12,927 nt of DNA from Flavipsychrobacter stenotrophus (GCA_947379685.1 CANCOG010000078.1:1-12927), one strand, 5' to 3'. Shown: positions 1 through 6,548, counted from the first letter of the stretch. Made by a program: numbers and translations. Notes: a model not told the origin generated them from the sequence alone.

Positions 1-153
1 CTTACGCTCCCTTGAAAAGTAAACAAGATTGCAACTTGGCGGCTTGGCGCGAAACTTTCAAAGCTGCAAAAGACGCATACGCTCCTGCACGAAATTATTT
101 TTCAATGATTTCTCCCCGTTTTTTCGTTGGTTTGCACTATGGTGACGTAATGG
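1..153. other. Non-coding left edge with degenerate repeat
   Basis: I see no credible gene here. Bases 38-55 (GGCGGCTTGGCGCGAAAC) are a diverged copy of the GCGTCTTTGCGCGAAAC repeat found again at 8212 and, more weakly, at 12136. A TAA at 148-150 lies in frame with the deacetylase and directly upstream of it, so this stretch cannot extend that gene. No TAnnTTTG promoter box was found. Confidence 0.5.
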
Positions 154-774
154 GTGAAAACAACCCAATGGCTGAAGAGATTATTCCCAACCCAACTCAT
201 TTGGGACATGCCTGCAGGTGAAGAACCCGCCGTCTACATAACTTTTGACGATGGCCCGCACCCTACAGCAACACCATTTGCGCTCAAACAGCTGAAGGAA
301 TATGACGCAGGGGGCACTTTCTTTTGTGTGGGTAATAATGTTGGCCTGCACCCTGCTATTTATAAAGATATTTTAGCCGCGGGTCACAGCACCGGCAACC
401 ATACACAAGACCATATTAACGGCTGGCACACCAACAACTATACCTACCTGAAAAATATTGCAACTGCCGCAAGGTCCATACACACACGTAATTTCAGACC
501 ACCTTACGGCCGCATAAAGCTATCACAGGTTAGAAAACTCATCAGGGCTATACCCGCCTGGAAAATCTATATGTGGGATATACTCAGCGGCGATTTCGAC
601 AAAAATATTTCACCGGAACAATGCGCTGCAAACGTAATTACCCATATAAAACCCGGCTCCATCGTTGTGTTTCACGATAGCGAAAAAGCCTGGGAGCGCA
701 TGAGCTACGCCCTTCCAAAAGTTTTACAGTATTGCCGCGAAAAAGGCTGGAAAATAAAAGCACTCCCTAAATAA
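154..774 (+). CDS. Polysaccharide deacetylase family protein (NodB domain)
   Basis: A 206-residue carbohydrate esterase 4 (NodB) protein, a family of metal-dependent enzymes that remove acetyl groups from N-acetylated sugars in peptidoglycan, chitin or similar polymers. The family motifs appear in order: TFDDGP (residues 30-35, catalytic and metal aspartates), GNHTQDH (81-87, metal ligands H83 and H87), RPPYG (115-119), SGDFD (145-149) and VFHDS (172-176). The domain fills nearly the whole protein. No signal peptide or membrane segment is visible, so it may act inside the cell or be exported by an unrecognised route. The start is GTG at 154: an in-frame TAA at 148-150 rules out anything upstream, and the KTTQWLKRLFP opening resembles Bacteroidota homologues. 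It ends 5 bp before the TatD gene, so the two are probably co-transcribed. The substrate cannot be read from the sequence. Confidence 0.93.
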   Translation: MKTTQWLKRLFPTQLIWDMPAGEEPAVYITFDDGPHPTATPFALKQLKEYDAGGTFFCVGNNVGLHPAIYKDILAAGHSTGNHTQDHINGWHTNNYTYLKNIATAARSIHTRNFRPPYGRIKLSQVRKLIRAIPAWKIYMWDILSGDFDKNISPEQCAANVITHIKPGSIVVFHDSEKAWERMSYALPKVLQYCREKGWKIKALPK

Positions 775-779
775 CAACT

Positions 780-1544
780 ATGTTTACAGATACACATTCC
801 CATTTATACGACAGTAAATTGGTAGCTGACCCACTTCAAATACCCAGGGCAATTGAAGCCGGAGTCACAAAAATGCTCATGCCCAATTGCGACAGCGGTA
901 CCATTGAAGTTATGCTTGAACTGGCAACCCAGTGGCCCGAAAACTGCTTTCCGATGATGGGGCTGCACCCAACCTATGTAAAGGAAGACTTCCACAACGA
1001 ACTGGCTATTGTAAAAGAATGGCTGGCAAAACGAAAGTTTGTTGCTGTAGGTGAAATTGGCCTCGACTATTACTGGGACATCACTTTCAAAGCCCAGCAA
1101 CTGGAAGCCTTCGAAACCCAGATAGATCTTGCGCTGGAATACAATCTGCCCATCGTCATTCACAGCCGCGAATCAACTGCTGACTGTATTGAAGTTGTAA
1201 GGCGAAAACAGAATGGTAACTTAAAAGGTGTTTTTCATTGCTTCGGTGGCACTTTAGAGGAGGCCCGGCAAATAATGGAACTTGGTTTCTATATGGGTAT
1301 TGGCGGAGTTGTAACGTATAAAAACAGCGGCCTTGCCGAGGTAATTAAAGAAATTGGACTTACTCACCTTATATTGGAGACCGATGCCCCTTACCTCGCT
1401 CCTGTACCCAACCGTGGCAAACGCAATGAAAGCAGCTACATTCCCTTTATTGCCCAAAAAATTGGCGACTTACTCGGCATTTCAGCAGAAGAAGTAGGGA
1501 AAGTAACAACGGTAAATGCTGCGGCCTTGTTCGGAACACTTTGA
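780..1544 (+). CDS. TatD family metal-dependent hydrolase / DNase
   Basis: A 254-residue TatD-type TIM-barrel metallohydrolase of normal family length. Visible landmarks are THSH (residues 5-8, metal histidines H6 and H8), GLHP (61-64), GEIGLDYYWD (91-100, metal-bridging E92), IHSRES (127-132, H128), FHCFGG (152-157, H153) and LETDAPYLAP (199-208, D202). These are the complete binuclear metal-site ligands expected for an active enzyme. Characterised relatives (E. coli TatD and YcfH, yeast Tat-D) are Mg-dependent DNases, and some act in DNA repair or degradation. No secretion signal is seen, so a cytoplasmic location is expected. It starts 5 bp after the deacetylase stop. That pairing fits co-transcription, but no shared pathway is evident. 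The precise substrate remains inference. Confidence 0.95.
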   Translation: MFTDTHSHLYDSKLVADPLQIPRAIEAGVTKMLMPNCDSGTIEVMLELATQWPENCFPMMGLHPTYVKEDFHNELAIVKEWLAKRKFVAVGEIGLDYYWDITFKAQQLEAFETQIDLALEYNLPIVIHSRESTADCIEVVRRKQNGNLKGVFHCFGGTLEEARQIMELGFYMGIGGVVTYKNSGLAEVIKEIGLTHLILETDAPYLAPVPNRGKRNESSYIPFIAQKIGDLLGISAEEVGKVTTVNAAALFGTL

Positions 1545-1767
1545 TTTTATCACCCGGCATTACCAGGGTTCACCAACTTTACAGGTGCCTGTCTGCCCGC
1601 CAGACCACTTTCTTCTTTCTAAACCGTTGAACTGCTATTCCCTTTACCCCAAGCCACTGGACCCATAATTTCATCATGGGTCCAATGGCTTTGAGGCATC
1701 CCGAAGCCCATAACAAACTCAACGCACCATTGTCCATTGCTCGTCAGCAATCGCTCCCCAGTTTGTT
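1545..1767. other. Intergenic region between convergent genes, hairpin-rich
   Basis: This holds the 3' flanks of the TatD gene (plus) and the PEP mutase-like gene (minus). Two small perfect hairpins lie close together: CAGG-TG-CCTG (1582-1591) and GTCTG-CCCGC-CAGAC (1591-1605). A much longer hairpin follows at 1651-1691 and is listed separately. No coding potential was recognised. Confidence 0.5.
1651..1691. terminator. 16-bp-stem hairpin between convergent genes (possible bidirectional terminator)
   Basis: The arms 1651-1666 and 1676-1691 pair at 15 of 16 positions around the 9-base loop AATTTCATC. The one mismatch (C1657/A1685) becomes a G-U wobble in RNA from the minus strand. No T-run follows on either side, so it is not a textbook intrinsic terminator. 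The position between two convergent stop codons still fits transcription stopping or mRNA 3'-end protection. It may instead be a dispersed palindrome. Confidence 0.45.
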
Positions 1768-2511
1768 TTAAAAAAGCGGCTCCAGAGAGTTTTCGGTTAC
1801 GACAGACTTAAGCAAGCGGTCCAATCCGTTATAGGTTGCCCTGTAGAGGAACGCAGCCATACTAATTCTTCTTACTCCACATTCCGTCAGTTCCTTGACC
1901 GATGGTAGCTTTGGTGTACCTACAATGTTTAATGGTAATGAAATTGACCCGGCAATTTCTTTTATGGTAGTCGGGTCAGATACACCGGTAACAAATAACC
2001 CATCCGCGCCCGCATCACGATAACGTTTAGCCCTCGCAATGGTAGTCTCGAGAGGAGAAGCTACTTTCTGCAAAAAACCATCTGTCCGTGCATTGATGAA
2101 TATCCCGAGATTGTTTTTTTCGAGATGGTTTTTAATGCTACTCAACTTTTTCAGGTAGATCTCCTCCCCTTGCGCATCTTCAAGATTAATACCTGCCACA
2201 CCTATGTCAGCCAGCCTTTGAATATTCACTTCAAGCTCGTTTATGTTATCGGTATATCCACGTTCCAGATCCACGGACAAAGGAATTTTTGTGCTGGCTT
2301 TTATACGTTGTACAACATACAGTAGTTCGCTAAACGGCATCTTTTCACCGTCTTCATAACCCAAGGAATTTGATATTGCACCACTCGATGTACCTATAGC
2401 TGCAAATCCATTTTGCTCAATCAATTGCGCGCTCTTTACATTCCAGGCATTGGCAAGCAGCAAGGGTGTTTCCTTGTAGTGCAGGTCGTAAAACGTCTTG
2501 TAGTTATTCAT
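1768..2511 (-). CDS. Isocitrate lyase / PEP mutase superfamily protein
   Basis: A 247-residue protein of the ICL/PEPM alpha/beta-barrel superfamily, which makes or breaks C-C or C-P bonds next to a carboxylate, using Mg. Supporting segments are LLLANAWNVKSA (18-29), AAIGTSSGAISNSLGYEDGE (37-56), in which D54 aligns with the mobile-loop aspartate of PEP mutase, SVDLERGY (79-86, metal-binding acidic residues), INLEDAQ (108-114), FINARTDGF (138-146) and GADGLFVTG (168-176). The isocitrate lyase signature KKCGH is absent, so it is not a glyoxylate-cycle enzyme. Candidates are an oxaloacetate decarboxylase-like, 2-methylisocitrate lyase-like or phosphonopyruvate hydrolase-like activity; the sequence does not decide. 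It lies 47 bp downstream of the second SRPBCC gene on the same strand and is probably the last gene of that operon. Confidence 0.9.
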   Translation of the reverse strand: MNNYKTFYDLHYKETPLLLANAWNVKSAQLIEQNGFAAIGTSSGAISNSLGYEDGEKMPFSELLYVVQRIKASTKIPLSVDLERGYTDNINELEVNIQRLADIGVAGINLEDAQGEEIYLKKLSSIKNHLEKNNLGIFINARTDGFLQKVASPLETTIARAKRYRDAGADGLFVTGVSDPTTIKEIAGSISLPLNIVGTPKLPSVKELTECGVRRISMAAFLYRATYNGLDRLLKSVVTENSLEPLF

Positions 2512-2558
2512 GGTTATATTCTTGATGTTGAACTCGTTTGTGACACTTTCGCTTGAAC

Positions 2559-3002
2559 TTAGAATACATCAACACCCTTGCCAGTAGTGATCAGGCTGTA
2601 TAAACTCTTTTCAATCAGCTGCCCCCAGGCGCCCGAACAGCCCCCATAACATTCAATTGCAGGTACCAAGCCCTCGTGGGTGAATGTGATCTTGGTCATG
2701 CCATCAACCTCCGACAGGTCAAAAATGATTTTGGTATCAACCCATTCATTTTTGTCAGCTACGAAGTTGATCTTGCTTTCCGTAACCAGCCAAACTACTT
2801 TCTTATCGGTAACGAGTTCTACCACTTTTTGTTTCGAAAAGTGTACATCGCCCATTTGATACGAAAACTCGTCGTTGAGTTTATCCGTGTTGCCGGCAAT
2901 TTTTCCTTGCCACCAGCCGCGAACATTATTAATGGCTTCGAAGGCATCTGCCGGTGATTTGTCTACAACTGTCGATGTCGTAAAATTCTTTTCTTGTTGC
3001 AT
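2559..3002 (-). CDS. SRPBCC / AHSA1-like domain protein (copy 2)
   Basis: A 147-residue single-domain protein of the START/SRPBCC helix-grip fold, closest in pattern to the AHSA1 (Aha1 C-terminal-like) group. It opens with a STVVDKSPADAFEAI strand-helix segment, followed by the RGWW motif, a central FSKQKVVELVTDKKVVWLV strand pair, TKIIFDLSEVDGMTKITFTH and a C-terminal helix ending SLYSLITTGKG. The fold makes a hydrophobic cavity that binds small molecules, or acts as a co-chaperone surface. The ligand is unknown. No signal peptide is present, unlike its neighbour, to which it is clearly paralogous (shared TDKLN, ITFTHEGLVP / IFTHEGLVP, ECY, LITTGKG). The ATG at 3002 is only 15 bp after the upstream paralogue's stop, which supports co-transcription after tandem duplication. 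Confidence 0.88.
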   Translation of the reverse strand: MQQEKNFTTSTVVDKSPADAFEAINNVRGWWQGKIAGNTDKLNDEFSYQMGDVHFSKQKVVELVTDKKVVWLVTESKINFVADKNEWVDTKIIFDLSEVDGMTKITFTHEGLVPAIECYGGCSGAWGQLIEKSLYSLITTGKGVDVF

Positions 3003-3017
3003 ATTGTCTGATTTATA

Positions 3018-3620
3018 TTATTTGTTAGGTAACCCCCATTTTTTTACTAATTCAGCGTTGAGCCCACCTTCCTTTCCATTAGGCTTGCCCTTTCCTGTTG
3101 TTATTAAACTCTTCAAGCTCCCTTGTATATAGCCCGACCATGCATCGTTACATACAGCATAGCACTCGTATTCAGGCACTAACCCTTCATGGGTGAAAAT
3201 GACCCTGGTTTTGTCGCCATCAGGCATCAACTCAAAAATCAATTTCGTACCCACCCACTCCGATTTGTCTTTTACAAAATTGAATTCGTTCTCAACTACC
3301 TGGTACACCAATTTCTTATCAGCAACCATCTCTATCAACTTGACTTTGCATAAATGAACATCCTTGTAGTGATAAAAGAATGTTTCATTGAGTTTGTCGG
3401 TTTTACCCTCAATTTCTTCCGACCACCATGCACGAAAGTCCATAATTGCATTAAAGGCAGTTGACGCATTTTGTTCAACGACGATAGTAGATGTAAAATC
3501 TCTTTTTTCCATAACTATTTTCTTTGTTTGTTTGTTATTCCCTTGAGACGACGCTTGTTGGCCATAGCTATCCATTGCTATGCAAAAAACAATTGTCGAC
3601 AACAGGCTGATTCCTTTCAT
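3018..3620 (-). CDS. SRPBCC / AHSA1-like protein with apparent signal peptide (copy 1)
   Basis: A paralogue of the next gene, with the same helix-grip domain: FTSTIVVEQNASTAF, RAWW, TDKLNETF, VIFTHEGLVPEYECY and SLKSLITTGKGK. It has an extra C-terminal tail rich in K and G. I place the start at ATG 3620, giving 200 residues that open MKGISLLSTIVFCIAMDSYG followed by QQ, a typical Bacteroidota Sec signal peptide. Two other starts exist. The frame stays open to ATG 3713 (231 residues), but that adds an unlikely cysteine-rich leader. ATG 3512 would give a 164-residue cytoplasmic protein whose first residues align with the start of copy 2. If 3620 is right, one paralogue is exported and the other is cytoplasmic, which is unusual for this family. 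It is the first gene of the probable three-gene operon. Function and ligand are unknown. Confidence 0.82.
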   Translation of the reverse strand: MKGISLLSTIVFCIAMDSYGQQASSQGNNKQTKKIVMEKRDFTSTIVVEQNASTAFNAIMDFRAWWSEEIEGKTDKLNETFFYHYKDVHLCKVKLIEMVADKKLVYQVVENEFNFVKDKSEWVGTKLIFELMPDGDKTRVIFTHEGLVPEYECYAVCNDAWSGYIQGSLKSLITTGKGKPNGKEGGLNAELVKKWGLPNK

Positions 3621-3827
3621 TTTATTAAAAATTCTGAAAATTAAAGTAGCGTTGCAACAGCAAGCTTCTTGTAAATGATTTTGTTCTTTCTGTTTATGGA
3701 GCATCGTGCGCATGTCTGCCGTTGTCTACCACAAATTTATTGGCTTAAATGGGCATTTGACATCTACAAATTGGACATTCTGAGGGGTTAATTTGGATAA
3801 CTTATTTTTACTGTACATAAATCAACG

Positions 3828-3956
3828 CTACTTGTAGCTCGCATTGCCCGTTTGCATTGTGGCATATAGTTTATGCCCGGCTGCAGCACAGCATTTAGCG
3901 GCCAACCAGCCGAACCCACTGCTTGTTCCGTTAATTAAAATGATTTTCCTTTTCAT
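3828..3956 (-). pseudogene. N-terminal remnant of a short-chain dehydrogenase/reductase
   Basis: Reading the minus strand from ATG 3956 gives 42 codons before a TAG at 3828-3830. The peptide begins MKRKIILINGTSSGFG and continues WLAAKCCAAAGHKLYATM. This is the first beta-strand, the glycine-rich NAD(P) loop (TGxxxGxG pattern, here NGTSSGFG), the first helix and the second strand of a classical SDR enzyme. Intact SDRs run about 240-280 residues. Here the catalytic Tyr-x-x-x-Lys part and everything else is missing, and the downstream frame meets several stops and shows no SDR-like sequence. I read it as a gene truncated by deletion. It lies head to head with the GlxA-type regulator, the usual place for a regulated target, so it may have been the original regulated gene. 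A short functional peptide is possible but less likely. Confidence 0.72.
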
Positions 3957-3987
3957 GCCTTTTAAGTTTTATCTTATAGTTTCCAGG

Positions 3988-3995
3988 CAAAATTA
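3988..3995 (-). promoter_or_regulatory. Possible -7 box for the dehydrogenase remnant
   Basis: CAAAATTA on the plus strand reads TAATTTTG on the minus strand, matching the Bacteroidota TAnnTTTG -7 element. It lies 31 bases upstream of the remnant's ATG. No well-spaced TTG -33 element is evident, so this is tentative. It may be the leftover promoter of the truncated gene. Confidence 0.3.
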
Positions 3996-4066
3996 GCGTC
4001 TGTGTATTGCACCTAACGGGTGTAAAATAGACATTGTTGCAGGTCGATTTGGACAACATTTTTTGA

Positions 4067-4074
4067 TACCTTTG
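4067..4074 (+). promoter_or_regulatory. Bacteroidota -7 promoter box for the GlxA-type regulator
   Basis: TACCTTTG matches TAnnTTTG exactly and ends 11 bases before the ATG at 4086, which implies a very short leader. A TTTG at 4048-4051 is only 15 bases upstream, closer than the usual spacing of roughly 19, so the -33 element is uncertain. That TTTG lies inside a TTGGAYA motif (4047-4060), a placement that would suit autoregulation. Confidence 0.45.
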
Positions 4075-4085
4075 CGAAAAAAACT

Positions 4086-5063
4086 ATGGAGCGTGTTATT
4101 ATTATTGCCCCCCAGGGCAAGGCAAACCTCAGTAGCATATCTGGCCCTTTTGAGATACTTAGTAAAGCAAACGCATATTGGAAACGAAAAAGTAACCGGC
4201 CCAAAATCAATTTATCTATCGCTGGCTTTGTAAAAGAAGTAAAACTTGACGGCGGCTTATTTTCCGTGCACCCGGAAGACATCACTCAAATTGAAAAGGC
4301 CGACCTGATCATCATCCCTTCAATTAACTATGATGAGCACCTTATTAAAGATAACAGCTTGCTCATTAACTGGATAAGGGATCAATATAAAGAAGGAGCA
4401 GAAATTGCAACCATGTGCTCCGGTGCATTTTTGCTTGCGGCCACTGGGTTGCTTGAAGGAAAAAGCTGTTCAACGCATTGGAACCTGGCAGATAAATTCC
4501 GGAAGACATTCCCAAACATCCACCTTCAGGAAGACAAATTAATTACAGCCGACAGGGGCATATACACCAATGGAGGGGCTTACTCTTTCCTGCATTTGAT
4601 GCTATTCTTAGTTGAGAAATATTTTGACAGGGAGACCGCAATATACTGCTCCAAGATATTTCAAATAGATATGGACAGAACGTCGCAATCTCCATTCTTC
4701 ATTTTTGAAACGCAAAAAAATCATGGCGACGAGTTGATCGGTCATGCGCAAACCTATATTGAGGAAAATCTGGGTGAAAAAATCTCTTTCGAAGGCCTCG
4801 CCTTAAAACTCGCAACAAGCCGAAGAAATTTTGACCGTCGGTTCATCAAAGCCACTGGCAACACCCCCGTAGAATACTTGCAAAGAGTCAAAGTAGAAGT
4901 CGCAAAAAGCAATCTGGAAAAAGGGCGAAAGAGCATTTTTGAGGTTATGGATGAAGTTGGTTATTCCGACGAGAAAGCCTTCCGGGAAGTATTCAAAAAA
5001 ATCACAGGAATGTCCCCACTCGAATACAAGGAAAAATTCAACAGGGAACCTGCATTGGCTTAA
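4086..5063 (+). CDS. GlxA-type transcriptional regulator (DJ-1/PfpI + AraC HTH)
   Basis: A 325-residue transcription factor of the GlxA/FtrA type. Residues 1-190 form a class I glutamine amidotransferase-like (DJ-1/PfpI) domain, shown by VIIIAPQGKANLSSISGPFE, ADLIIIPS (72-79) and the nucleophile-elbow segment ATMCSGAFLLAATGLL (108-123, C111), then STHW (129-132). In this family the domain senses a ligand and is generally not a protease. Residues 218-318 are an AraC-type double helix-turn-helix: LALKLATSRRNFDRRFIKATG for the first and IFEVMDEVGYSDEKAFREVFKKITGMSPLEY for the second, ending in the characteristic GxSPxxYR-like motif. It starts 11 bases after a TACCTTTG box. It is divergent from a truncated dehydrogenase and the SRPBCC operon, which are the likely local targets. 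The inducing ligand is unknown. Confidence 0.93.
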   Translation: MERVIIIAPQGKANLSSISGPFEILSKANAYWKRKSNRPKINLSIAGFVKEVKLDGGLFSVHPEDITQIEKADLIIIPSINYDEHLIKDNSLLINWIRDQYKEGAEIATMCSGAFLLAATGLLEGKSCSTHWNLADKFRKTFPNIHLQEDKLITADRGIYTNGGAYSFLHLMLFLVEKYFDRETAIYCSKIFQIDMDRTSQSPFFIFETQKNHGDELIGHAQTYIEENLGEKISFEGLALKLATSRRNFDRRFIKATGNTPVEYLQRVKVEVAKSNLEKGRKSIFEVMDEVGYSDEKAFREVFKKITGMSPLEYKEKFNREPALA

Positions 5064-5084
5064 TGCAGTAAAAATATATCCACC

Positions 5085-5247
5085 TTAGGAACGTTGATAA
5101 AATAAAGTACACCAAATGGCGAAGTTATTTTTCTTTTATGCGAGGCGAAAAATCTGCGAATAGTGAACTATTTAAAGACTTTTTCAACGAAGCAGAAATG
5201 AAAAAGAACAAGTCAGTTGGTGTACTTTATTCTATCATCGTTCCTTA
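5085..5247. mobile_element. 157-bp fold-back MITE-like element with TTA direct repeats
   Basis: The sequence from 5088 to 5244 begins GGAACG and ends CGTTCC. The outer arms (5087-5115 and 5217-5245) are inverted copies matching at 27 of 29 bases, with mismatches at 5094/5238 and 5100/5232. TTA occurs immediately outside both ends (5085-5087 and 5245-5247), as expected for a 3-bp target duplication. The inner part is also an imperfect palindrome: T-rich segments near 5124-5138 mirror A-rich ones near 5193-5211. The centre, AATAGT-GA-ACTATT (5159-5172), lies on the arithmetic midpoint of the element. There is no transposase inside; the only frame is a 15-codon ORF at 5116-5163. TTA duplications with GG ends would suit an IS5-like transposase acting in trans, but that is inference. 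It lies between convergent stop codons and could also stop transcription both ways. Confidence 0.75.
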
Positions 5248-5261
5248 GAGGCTGAATGAGC

Positions 5262-6497
5262 TCAACTACACTTAAGTGAGGTAATTCTCTGGCTTAATAC
5301 TATTCTCTCTGCAGGCGAGTGTAGTAATTCGATCGCAGCCTGAAAATTCGCAATTGCTTTACTATTGTTAACATCTGTATAGAGCTCACCCAGGAGTGAA
5401 TGATAGAGGTAATTGCCATTTAAGGCTATTTTTTCTGCTTCTTCTATGGCTTTTTCTTTACCATGTACTATGCTTAGTGCATATGTTCTATTCAGCGCAG
5501 CTATCGGTGAATATTCTAGCACGAGCAAATAGTTATAAAATTGCAGTATATGCACCCATTTCTTGTCTATATCATCTGAGCGGGTATGCCAATATGCTAT
5601 TCCCGCCTCTATATGAAATTTTGACAGAACATCACCATACGAAGCTTTATTAAGGTAAAATTCTCCCTTTGCTATCAGGTCCGTATCCCACAGGGCTTTA
5701 TCCTGATTCTGGTACAGAATTGTTTCACCCTTTACATTGCTCCTTGCATCAAATCTTGACGATTGAAAGCACATCAGCGCGTACAATGCATTAATATAGG
5801 GTTGGTTTGTCTGTTCATTTTCTATAAGTAAAAGCGAAAGCCTCATGGCCTCCGAACAAAGATCTTTTCGCAAAGTCGTGTTGCTGCCTGCTGAGTAGTA
5901 ACCTTCATTGAACAGCAAATACAGCGTCATAGAAACTTCAGGTAATCGGTGATCAATTTCTGCCAAAGTAGGTTGTTCGACCCTGATTTTTTCTAACCTG
6001 AGTTTTTGCTTCGCGCGTTGCAGGCGTTTGTAGATATTCTTTGTGTTGGTCAAAAACGCCTGTGCTATTTCATCAACTCCGAAACCGCAAAGAAGGCTTA
6101 AAGCTAAGCCAATCTGAGCCTCCGGAGGATTACCCGGATGGCACACGACAAACATCATGGCTAATTGGCTATCATTAATATTTTTGCTGGAAAGGTCAAT
6201 ATCAATCTCTTCTATATCACTTTTCGGCTGCAATGTTTGATCAGACACTATTTTCGAAAAGACCTTATTACGTTTCAAATAATCGCGGGTTTTATTTTTC
6301 GCAACTGTGTAGAGCCACGCAACAGGCTCCGCAGGTACACCTTTCAATCCCCACAATTCAGAGGCAGTGAGAAAAGTATCGCTAACAATATCTTCTGCTA
6401 CCTCAATGTGTTCGATTCCAAACAGGCGGATTAAAACGGAAACCATCTTTCGGTATTCCGCTCTGAATAAATGTGGTATCAGCTCTGTTTGTTTCAT
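5262..6497 (-). CDS. ECF42-type RNA polymerase sigma factor with C-terminal TPR-like extension
   Basis: A 411-residue sigma-70 family protein of the extracytoplasmic-function type, twice the usual ECF length. Region 2 is visible at about residues 10-77 (EHIEVAEDIVSDTFLTASELW and PVAWLYTVAKNKTRDYLKR, promoter opening and -10 recognition). Region 4 is at about 125-172 (GLALSLLCGFGVDEIAQAFL, then NIYKRLQRAKQKLR, -35 binding helix-turn-helix). Beyond this lies the long helical extension typical of group ECF42, with the hallmark LYLLFNEGYYSAGS (193-206), repeated helices such as IEAGIAYWHTR and LLVLEYSPIAALNRTYALS, and a TPR-like tail. In ECF42 this extension is thought to control activity in place of an anti-sigma factor, and genes for DGPF/YCII proteins usually lie alongside, as here. 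ATG 6497 follows directly after a strong hairpin and T5 run, suggesting controlled expression. The target promoters are not identifiable. Confidence 0.93.
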   Translation of the reverse strand: MKQTELIPHLFRAEYRKMVSVLIRLFGIEHIEVAEDIVSDTFLTASELWGLKGVPAEPVAWLYTVAKNKTRDYLKRNKVFSKIVSDQTLQPKSDIEEIDIDLSSKNINDSQLAMMFVVCHPGNPPEAQIGLALSLLCGFGVDEIAQAFLTNTKNIYKRLQRAKQKLRLEKIRVEQPTLAEIDHRLPEVSMTLYLLFNEGYYSAGSNTTLRKDLCSEAMRLSLLLIENEQTNQPYINALYALMCFQSSRFDARSNVKGETILYQNQDKALWDTDLIAKGEFYLNKASYGDVLSKFHIEAGIAYWHTRSDDIDKKWVHILQFYNYLLVLEYSPIAALNRTYALSIVHGKEKAIEEAEKIALNGNYLYHSLLGELYTDVNNSKAIANFQAAIELLHSPAERIVLSQRITSLKCS

Positions 6498-6534
6498 AAA
6501 AATGGGTGCCTTCGTAAATATACAAAGGCACCCA
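6498..6534 (-). terminator. Terminator/attenuator-like hairpin abutting the sigma factor start codon
   Basis: On the minus strand a perfect 10-bp stem (TGGGTGCCTT with AAGGCACCCA; plus-strand arms 6503-6512 and 6525-6534) is extended inward by a T-G wobble and three more pairs (GTA/TAC) closing the tetraloop TATT. Five T residues follow at once (6502-6498) and then the ATG of the sigma gene. Stem plus U-run is the form of an intrinsic terminator for the upstream YCII gene. Because its base touches the start codon, the hairpin would also occlude ribosome binding to the sigma message. Confidence 0.7.
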
Positions 6535-6548
6535 ATACTGTTGGCGAT

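Larger units (their letters stand above)
3714..4085. other. Intergenic region between the SRPBCC operon and the GlxA-type regulator
   Basis: This 372-bp stretch separates two divergent transcription units. It contains the dehydrogenase remnant at 3828-3956, a TAnnTTTG box for the regulator at 4067, minus-strand TAnnTTTG matches (read as CAAATTTA at 3732-3739 and CAAAATTA at 3988-3995), and three similar TTGGAYA motifs at about 3768, 3791 and 4047. No other coding sequence was recognised. Confidence 0.6.

Noticed and set aside
12..221. 69-codon plus-strand frame at the left edge
   Set aside because: It overlaps the well-supported deacetylase start in another frame, covers a degenerate intergenic repeat and has no family features.
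1768..2511. Naming this gene isocitrate lyase (aceA)
   Set aside because: It is only 247 residues and lacks the KKCGH catalytic signature; only superfamily membership is supported.
3018..3713. Full 231-codon version of the first SRPBCC gene
   Set aside because: The first 31 residues form an unlikely leader before a clear signal peptide beginning at ATG 3620.
4013..4285. 90-codon minus-strand frame across the regulator's start
   Set aside because: It overlaps the first part of the GlxA-type regulator and its promoter box. No recognisable features.
5116..5163. 15-codon frame MAKLFFFYARRKICE inside the fold-back element
   Set aside because: It lies in the palindromic interior and is too short to judge. 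It may be a relic of a transposase start, but nothing supports expression.
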